From Bacillus sp. FJAT-52991 (GTDB lineage Bacteria; Bacillota; Bacilli; Bacillales; Domibacillaceae), in contig NZ_CP147404.1 in assembly GCF_037201805.1 (NCBI RefSeq), positions 1,636,001 to 1,700,000 of the forward strand: DNA of 64,000 nt. The letters run 5' to 3'. Below the pieces are notes generated by a model. That model did not search any database. It was given only the letters and a program-made list of their open reading frames with translations, and had not been told where the DNA came from. Shown here in pieces: positions 59,701-64,000 of the stretch. Position numbers and translations under genes: made by a program. The stretch's first letter is position 1; each line of letters begins with the position of its first letter.

Positions 59701-59845
59701 CAAAAAAGTGCTTGAGACGTATCAAAAGATGATACAAGAAAGCTTGCTTATGCGGAACTTACAATTACAAGCGCATGTTTCAGAGGGAACAGAAATAAAA
59801 ATAGGAGATGCTGTAGCTGTGGTTCAACTTGTTGCTCTTACTTGA
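56747..59845 (+). CDS. ileS: Isoleucyl-tRNA synthetase, second (eukaryote-like, IleRS2) type
   Basis: 1032 residues, longer than the roughly 920-residue usual bacterial form. HIGH-class motif HVGH at 54-57 ([16 protein letters not shown]), KMSKS at 590-594, the editing domain about 190-400 with [20 protein letters not shown], and a zinc-type CRCDS/CDECSH and CAQCEGT region. The opening [17 protein letters not shown] and [13 protein letters not shown] sequence fits the IleRS2 group, which resists mupirocin. A normal ileS is expected elsewhere in the genome, which I cannot see. The T-box directly upstream makes it inducible on isoleucine starvation. AGGAG precedes the ATG by 7-8 bases. Confidence 0.92.
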   Translation: MKQEQTKKSVRQREERIRERWLQDHTFQQSITKREGNPSFVFYEGPPTANGLPHVGHVLGRTIKDVVARYKTMTGHQVIRKAGWDTHGLPVELGVEKQLGISGKSEIENYGVEAFVEKCRESVFIYEKQWREFTEQLGYWVDMDDPYVTLNNSYIESVWHILGTIHEKGLLNKGHRVSPYCPSCQTSLSSHEVAQGYKMVKDLSVTAKFKIQDRENEYFLGWTTTPWTLPANVALAVHPDMKYVRAKQGEAVFVVAESLAAAVLQADYEILSVHQGADFIGLSYLPVFDFAEVKVGHKVIAANYVTENSGTGIVHIAPAYGEDDYKVAQENGLSFVNVVNEKGEYTAEVSLFQGRFVKDCDVDIVRYLAEKGLLYSKEKYEHNYPHCWRCDSPLLYYANESWFIKTTALKDQFIQNNEEVTWYPDHIKHGRFGNFLEQMVDWNISRKRYWGTPLNVWQCDECSHQYAPKSIEELKQLSIHPLNEDIELHKPYVDHVKLRCAQCEGTMTRTPEVIDVWFDSGSMPFAQYHYPFENKDLFEKQFPADVVIEGIDQTRGWFYSLLAVSTLYTGTPAYKRVLSLGHVLDEKGQKMSKSKGNALDPMDLMKKYGADALRWALLVDSAPWNSKRFSERVVQEAKSKLVDTFANVHSFYNLYAQLDGFDPKQEYSSERNKLDEWILSRLHSTVKTARVHLENYQLTNATRDIAKLIEEVSNWYVRRSRERFWSSGMNADKAAAYQTLYAVLTNTSQLLAPFAPFIAEDVYGSLTGESVHLSDYPTYEEKVFNKSLEKEMEAVLQVVELGRSIRNTTSLKVKQPLASLSLLSPSKAIDWASYQDIILDELNVKQFQETEEEGQFSTIKLKLDFKKSAAKFGKQANIVNTWLQQLTDEESKRFLAAEGGEVHSSANENVQVTIEDVLIEKTTKEGYASATNGEYTVTLDISLTEELIQEGMAREFIRAIQDYRKKLNLPVNMRVDIVIYADEEFKKVLETYQKMIQESLLMRNLQLQAHVSEGTEIKIGDAVAVVQLVALT

Positions 59846-59905
59846 GTCACTAAATGACGACTTTTCAAGTTCACTTCCTTAGTCGTATCGATTATTAACG
59901 TAAAA

Positions 59906-59935
59906 AATAACCCATCAAAGATTTGGTGGGTTATT
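59906..59935. terminator. Terminator between the ileS gene and the kinase gene
   Basis: AATAACCCA/TGGGTTATT arms with an inner pairing; the better T run is on the minus strand. Confidence 0.65.
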
Positions 59936-59992
59936 CCCTTTAAGGCCGCCATACTTCTTGTAGTGTAAATTGCATACTGGGAGAAAACAGCA

Positions 59993-61390
59993 TTAGGGTG
60001 ACTTTGGAAAAGATATAGAAACTGAAAAGCCATTAGTCGCACAATGATTGATTGAAATATTTCCATGATGTGCAGTAGTAATTTGTTTTACAATTAGCAA
60101 TCCTAACCCGTGCCGCTGTTCATCTGTATGGCTATCACAAACCATATAATGTGGAGCCTCTCTTAGTTTTTGGAGTTGTTCATCGTTAACTCCTACGCCA
60201 TTATCTTCAACAACGATGGTGCAGTGATCATTTGAGGCACTAACAGATAGAGAGATCACACACCCATCAGGATTATGACTTTGACTATTTTGAACTAAAT
60301 TAGCAACGGCTCTTTTCAATAAAGAGGCATCCCCTTTAATAAAGCAGGATGTTAATTCATCAGAAGTATTCCATTCGATTGGATAGTCTCCGTTGGGGGC
60401 TGAATTGATAAAATCGACAGCCGTCTGTCTAACTAATGCAACAACATTGATATTCGCTAAATTGATAGGTTGCATATTGTATTCTAGTTTTGATGCGAGA
60501 TTTAAGTCATTGATAAGGTTTTTCATCCTCATGCTTTGTGTACGAATAACAGCCGCCTTTTTTCTTGTATCTTCTCTTAAACTAGTATCGTTCTCTAATT
60601 GACCAGCGTAACCCATAACCATGGATAATGGCGTGCGAATGTCATGAGAAACACCAGCAATCCAGTTTGCACGGGCCATTTCTTTCTTTTTCAATTTATC
60701 ATCTTGTGACCTTAACACTTCGGAAGTTCGATTAATATAAGAGGCAATTTCGGATAAAGTCCCCGTTTCTTTCACATAGAAATCTTTTTCGGTCGGTAAG
60801 GCTTCAATTCCTTCAAGTATAGGGTTAACGGAACGCAATAATTTTGTATTGGCCATCAAATAAATAATCAATATTAACAAAATATTACTTGTAATGATAA
60901 TGAATGCGAAAAGGGGGAAGTGCTTAATAAATGAGTATTCCCAATCATTATGAACGAGCTTCCAATAGCTTTGTTTAGGGTAGCCCAAAACGATCAATCC
61001 ATCCTCGTGTGCACTTGTGTATGTAGGGTAATCTTTTACATACGTTCTAGATAATTCTGCGATCTCACTAAGATGATAAGAAGTAGGTATTTCTTTAGGG
61101 AGGTTTTGACTCCAAATGACCTGACCTGTTTCATTTTCAATAAGAATAGCCCAAATGTTTTTGTTTTTTAGCTTTGTTGCAGTTGCCTCCTTTAATATGT
61201 AGCCGTCCTCCGTTTTTTGCAAATGATTAGACGTTTCAACCGCCATGTTCCAAGGACTATTTTTCGGTATTTGATTTATACTATTACGGCCCAGAAGATA
61301 AAAAATAAAAATATTGAGTGCAATTATACAGATGCTACTGAGCAGAAGAATCGCCACAAAGCGTTTAACTAATTTTCGTGTGCTTTCCAT
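59993..61390 (-). CDS. Sensor histidine kinase
   Basis: 465 residues. A transmembrane helix at about 10-33, an extracellular sensor region of roughly 130 residues, and a second helix about 158-180 come first, then a HAMP-like linker. The HisKA motif is GVSHDIRTPLSMVMGY and the ATPase boxes are NLVQNSQSHN, EDNGVGVNDEQL and RHGLGLLIVKQI. It overlaps the response regulator gene by 22 bases. The large external domain suggests a ligand outside the cell; the divergent lantibiotic-type ABC genes suggest an antimicrobial peptide. Confidence 0.9.
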   Translation of the reverse strand: MESTRKLVKRFVAILLLSSICIIALNIFIFYLLGRNSINQIPKNSPWNMAVETSNHLQKTEDGYILKEATATKLKNKNIWAILIENETGQVIWSQNLPKEIPTSYHLSEIAELSRTYVKDYPTYTSAHEDGLIVLGYPKQSYWKLVHNDWEYSFIKHFPLFAFIIITSNILLILIIYLMANTKLLRSVNPILEGIEALPTEKDFYVKETGTLSEIASYINRTSEVLRSQDDKLKKKEMARANWIAGVSHDIRTPLSMVMGYAGQLENDTSLREDTRKKAAVIRTQSMRMKNLINDLNLASKLEYNMQPINLANINVVALVRQTAVDFINSAPNGDYPIEWNTSDELTSCFIKGDASLLKRAVANLVQNSQSHNPDGCVISLSVSASNDHCTIVVEDNGVGVNDEQLQKLREAPHYMVCDSHTDEQRHGLGLLIVKQITTAHHGNISINHCATNGFSVSISFPKSP

Positions 61391-62094
61391 GGCTTTTCCT
61401 CCACAATTAATTTATATCCGAGTCCTTTAACCGTCATGAGTGAAACGGGTTTAGAAGGGTGTTGTTCGATCTTCTCTCGAATACGGCGAATATGTGCCAT
61501 TAATGAATTTTCATATCCAAAGGCATTATCTCCCCATGCCGCTTCGCAAAGAGCATCAATCGTTACGATCCTTCCTGCATTTCTATATAAGGCCGAAAGT
61601 AGATCATGCTCTTTAGCTGTCAAAGGAAGGACTTCTCCATTTTTGTATACCTCTGCTTTGTCAAAATCGACATAACAACCACTTAAGTACATCACTGGAT
61701 TTTCATTCTTATAGCTTCTTTTGAGGATTACCCCAATCCGTAAAGTGAATTCCTTTGATAAAAAGGGCTTTACAATATAATCATCCGCCCCTAACCCAAG
61801 TCCTTTAAACTTATCTTCTGATTCGCCACGTGCGGTTAAGAATAGAATAGGAAAATCGGAAAAATTTCGTAATTGCTCCATTAACGTAAAACCATTCCCA
61901 TCTGGTAGCATGACATCTAAAACAGCTAATTCTGGTTGAAATTCATGACAGAGTTTTACTGCCTGTTCAACTGAAGTGGCTGTTACAATATTTTGATAGC
62001 CTTCTTCTTGAAGAATGGACACGACCATATCAAGGAGATCAGGCTCATCATCTACTAAGAGAATACGTTTTGATTTTAAATAATTATAAATCAC
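61369..62094 (-). CDS. OmpR-family response regulator
   Basis: 241 residues from GTG 62094 with GGTGAT just upstream. Receiver domain with the acidic pair DDE near 15-17, phospho-acceptor Asp 60 (LAVLDVMLPDG) and Lys in DYIVKPF. The winged helix (about 140-235) has LTAKEHDLLSALYRNAGRIVTIDAL and a YENSLMAHIRRIREKIE recognition helix. It pairs with the overlapping kinase gene and probably activates the divergent ABC transporter. Confidence 0.93.
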   Translation of the reverse strand: MIYNYLKSKRILLVDDEPDLLDMVVSILQEEGYQNIVTATSVEQAVKLCHEFQPELAVLDVMLPDGNGFTLMEQLRNFSDFPILFLTARGESEDKFKGLGLGADDYIVKPFLSKEFTLRIGVILKRSYKNENPVMYLSGCYVDFDKAEVYKNGEVLPLTAKEHDLLSALYRNAGRIVTIDALCEAAWGDNAFGYENSLMAHIRRIREKIEQHPSKPVSLMTVKGLGYKLIVEEKPWKAHEN

Positions 62095-62182
62095 TATATC
62101 ACCATCTTTAGCTCTAAATTAAACCATATAAAACATACCATAAAAATATGTTTATTTGCTGAACAGCAGCAAAAGTAAAGTA

Positions 62183-62228
62183 AATGTAAGGTAGAGAGAA
62201 TGTAGGTATAAGGTTAGAGCACTATACT
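62183..62228 (+). promoter_or_regulatory. Direct repeats and -10 box of the ABC operon
   Basis: AATGTAAGGTA (62183-62193) and AATGTAGGTA (62199-62208) start 16 bp apart, and TATACT (62223-62228) follows. Such repeats upstream of a promoter are the usual binding pattern of OmpR-type regulators. Confidence 0.5.
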
Positions 62229-62256
62229 GACCTTGTACACGAAAGGAGCAGTAATA

Positions 62257-63021
62257 ATGGAAAATATTATTTCAACCAAAAATCTTACAAAGCGATATAA
62301 GGGGTTTACCGCTGTTAATAATATGTCGCTTCATATTAGAAAAGGAACGATTTACGGTTTTTTAGGACCAAATGGTGCTGGGAAATCTACTGCAATGAAA
62401 ATGTTACTTGGACTAACAGAGCCGACATCTGGAACGTTTACGATAGATGGAAAACAATTTCCGGCGGATCGTATGGCTATTTTAAAAGAAGTAGGCTCAT
62501 TTATTGAATCACCATCTTTTTATGGTAATCTATCAGGTCGAGAAAATCTTGATATTATTCGACGAATTTTAAATCTACCTGAAAGTGCGGTTGATGATGC
62601 ATTAGAATTAGTAGGCCTTTCAGAATTTGATCATCGCCTGGCCAAAAAATATTCACTCGGTATGAAACAAAGATTAGGTTTAGCGTCTGCTTTGATTGGA
62701 AAACCGCCGATTTTGATTTTAGATGAACCTACCAATGGGCTAGATCCGTCAGGGATTCATGAAATTAGAAATTTAGTGAAGTCGTTACCTAAAATTTATA
62801 ATTGTACGATATTAATTTCCTCCCATATGCTGTCTGAAATCGAGTTAATGGCTGATGATATCGGTATTTTAAATCATGGGAATCTTCTATTTGAAGGAAG
62901 TATGGCACAATTGCGACAGACCGCACTTCAACATGGTTTTGCCACAGATAAATTGGAGGATATGTTTTTATCGATGATCGAACAAGATAACATCGCAAGG
63001 AAAAAGAGGGCAAAAATATGA
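62257..63021 (+). CDS. Lantibiotic-type ABC transporter ATP-binding protein
   Basis: 254 residues from ATG 62257 (AAAGGAG upstream). Walker A GPNGAGKST, signature KYSLGMKQRLGLA, Walker B LILDEPTNGLDPSG and a switch His in ISSHML. Closest in pattern to the BcrA/SpaF/CprA group that works with two permease subunits to expel or resist lantibiotics and bacitracin. The stop overlaps the first permease gene by 4 bases. Confidence 0.92.
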   Translation: MENIISTKNLTKRYKGFTAVNNMSLHIRKGTIYGFLGPNGAGKSTAMKMLLGLTEPTSGTFTIDGKQFPADRMAILKEVGSFIESPSFYGNLSGRENLDIIRRILNLPESAVDDALELVGLSEFDHRLAKKYSLGMKQRLGLASALIGKPPILILDEPTNGLDPSGIHEIRNLVKSLPKIYNCTILISSHMLSEIELMADDIGILNHGNLLFEGSMAQLRQTALQHGFATDKLEDMFLSMIEQDNIARKKRAKI

Positions 63022-63743
63022 GTTCATTAACAATCGAACTTAAAAAATGTAAACGATCTGGCGTTATCCCTATCATGTTAGCGGTTGGAGTGCTTGGAGG
63101 TTTGTATGCTTTAGTCAACTTCGTTATTCGAAAAGAAACCTTACTATCGCTTCCGCTGCCCCCGACGGTGATTCTATTAACACAGATTTACGGTATGATC
63201 ATGGTACTTAATATGTTTGGGATCATAGTAGCTACTTGTATAATCTACCATATCGAACATAGCGGAGCCGCAATGAAAAAGATGTATATGCTACCGATCA
63301 ACGTTTCTAATATTTACACTAGCAAACTTGTCATCCTTACCGTTCTATTATTATTTTGCATAGCGCTTCAAAATATAGCATTAGCGGGCATTGGTGCTAC
63401 TAATCTTCCAAATGGAACCTTTGAATTATCGACCCTATTTCGTTTTTCAATGTATTCATTTATCACTTCTATGCCGGTTTTGTCTTTTATGTTAGGCGTT
63501 TCATCTCGCTGTCAAAATATGTGGATGACGCTTGGGATTGGAGTAGCTGGATTTTTTAGCGGCATGACAATGGCTATGGGAGAGCATCAACTGTTGCTAA
63601 TCAATCCTTTTGTATTAATCATGAAACCGGCTATGTCTGCTACAGTAGCTTTAGATCCTACGGTTATTGTTATGTCACTAATCGAAACCATTATTTTTGT
63701 TACAATCGGGCAATTGCTTTTAAAGCATGTCCGCTATGAGTAA
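63018..63743 (+). CDS. ABC permease, lantibiotic immunity type (first subunit)
   Basis: 241 residues with six hydrophobic segments. The opening SSLTIELKKCKRSGVIPIML and IEHSGAAMKKMYMLPINVSNIYTSKLVIL are typical of the SpaE/MutE/NisE-like ABC-2 permeases: an N-terminal helix followed by a loop before helix 2. It works with the ATP-binding protein before it and the second permease after it. Confidence 0.85.
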   Translation: MSSLTIELKKCKRSGVIPIMLAVGVLGGLYALVNFVIRKETLLSLPLPPTVILLTQIYGMIMVLNMFGIIVATCIIYHIEHSGAAMKKMYMLPINVSNIYTSKLVILTVLLLFCIALQNIALAGIGATNLPNGTFELSTLFRFSMYSFITSMPVLSFMLGVSSRCQNMWMTLGIGVAGFFSGMTMAMGEHQLLLINPFVLIMKPAMSATVALDPTVIVMSLIETIIFVTIGQLLLKHVRYE

Positions 63744-63756
63744 AGAGGTGTTCACA

Positions 63757-64000
63757 ATGAGTTTTTTAGAAATGGTTTTCATCGAGTTTAAAAAGGTAAA
63801 GCGATCGAAAATATTGCCACTTATACTTATACCACCGTTATTAGTTGTCATTTCTGGTATTTCTAGTTTAAGCCAATACCTTTCAGATGAGTCTGAAGGC
63901 GTATGGTCGGCCATGTTTGTTCAATGTGGATTGCTGTTTAGTTACTATTTGCTGCCTTTTAGCATGGTGGTAGTCTGTGTCATGATTTCTCAAAGGGAAA
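63757..64000 (+). CDS. ABC permease, lantibiotic immunity type (second subunit), 3' truncated by window edge
   Basis: ATG 63757 with AAGAGGTG 6 bases upstream; the frame is open to the last base. The visible 81 residues begin MSFLEMVFIEFKKVKRSKI, followed by a membrane helix and YLLPFSMVVVCVMIS, paralleling the first permease. This makes a three-gene FEG-type transporter. Confidence 0.85.
   Translation, partial: MSFLEMVFIEFKKVKRSKILPLILIPPLLVVISGISSLSQYLSDESEGVWSAMFVQCGLLFSYYLLPFSMVVVCVMISQRE

Noticed and set aside
1..64000. CRISPR arrays, rRNA, tRNA or prophage modules
   Set aside because: No regularly spaced repeats, rRNA segments, cloverleaf-like CCA-ending genes or phage structural genes were seen when reading through; small tRNAs cannot be fully excluded by eye.

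Overview
The window is chromosomal DNA from a low-G+C, endospore-forming Bacillaceae bacterium. Support comes from a small acid-soluble spore protein gene (sspP), the B. subtilis-like des-desK-desR cluster, a dynA double dynamin, a T-box, a TPP riboswitch, AAAGGAGG-type ribosome binding sites and U-tract terminators. Most of it is dense, well-kept chromosome. Three stretches look accessory: 24.6-25.5 kb, 41.7-47.6 kb and 48.3-54.4 kb.

Layout. 0-11.3 kb: tail of an MFS transporter, a LysR regulator divergent from the glutamate symporter gltS, TPP-controlled thiT, exoA, an endonuclease I-family gene, dynA and two small genes. 11.3-24.6 kb: a formate dehydrogenase and molybdenum cofactor island. 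It holds a SalA/Mrp protein, a DUF1641 protein and fdhA on the minus strand, then a DUF2294 gene, fdhD, moaA and a formate-type channel, then moaC-mobA-moaB divergent from moeB-moeA-mobB-moaE-moaD. 24.6-25.5 kb is a scar with gene fragments. 25.5-31.2 kb: an SDR protein, a DNA alkylation repair protein, a SUV3-type RNA helicase and small genes. 31.2-33.8 kb: the molybdate uptake genes modA-modB with their divergent regulator, which tie back to the cofactor island. 33.8-41.7 kb: a TipA-type MerR regulator, an Lsa-like ABC-F protein with a leader-peptide region, a TetR regulator with a membrane protein, the membrane-fluidity des-desK-desR module and three small minus-strand genes including sspP.

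42-47.6 kb is a self-contained catabolic unit (regulator, YfcC-type carrier, M20 amidohydrolase, enolase-superfamily epimerase) with visibly more G+C-rich codons than its surroundings. 48.3-54.4 kb holds a putative type I toxin-antitoxin pair under a LexA-like box, a TnpB element with probable guide RNA, relics of IS200/IS605-type ends, SUKH immunity-like genes and the stub of an XRE regulator behind an operator array. 54.4-64 kb: an S-layer-anchored hydrolase, a T-box-controlled second-type isoleucyl-tRNA synthetase, and a two-component system divergent from a lantibiotic-type ABC transporter that runs off the window.

How the genes work together. ModAB bring in molybdate, the moa/moe/mob genes build the cofactor, FdhD sulfurates it for FdhA, and the FNT channel moves formate. 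The best candidates for something undescribed are the fdhA leader (Fur-type box, small ORF, terminator), the SOS-linked type I toxin, the SUV3-like helicase, the phased modA operator and the YfcC/M20/enolase cluster. All names rest on reading sequence motifs by eye; no database search was run.
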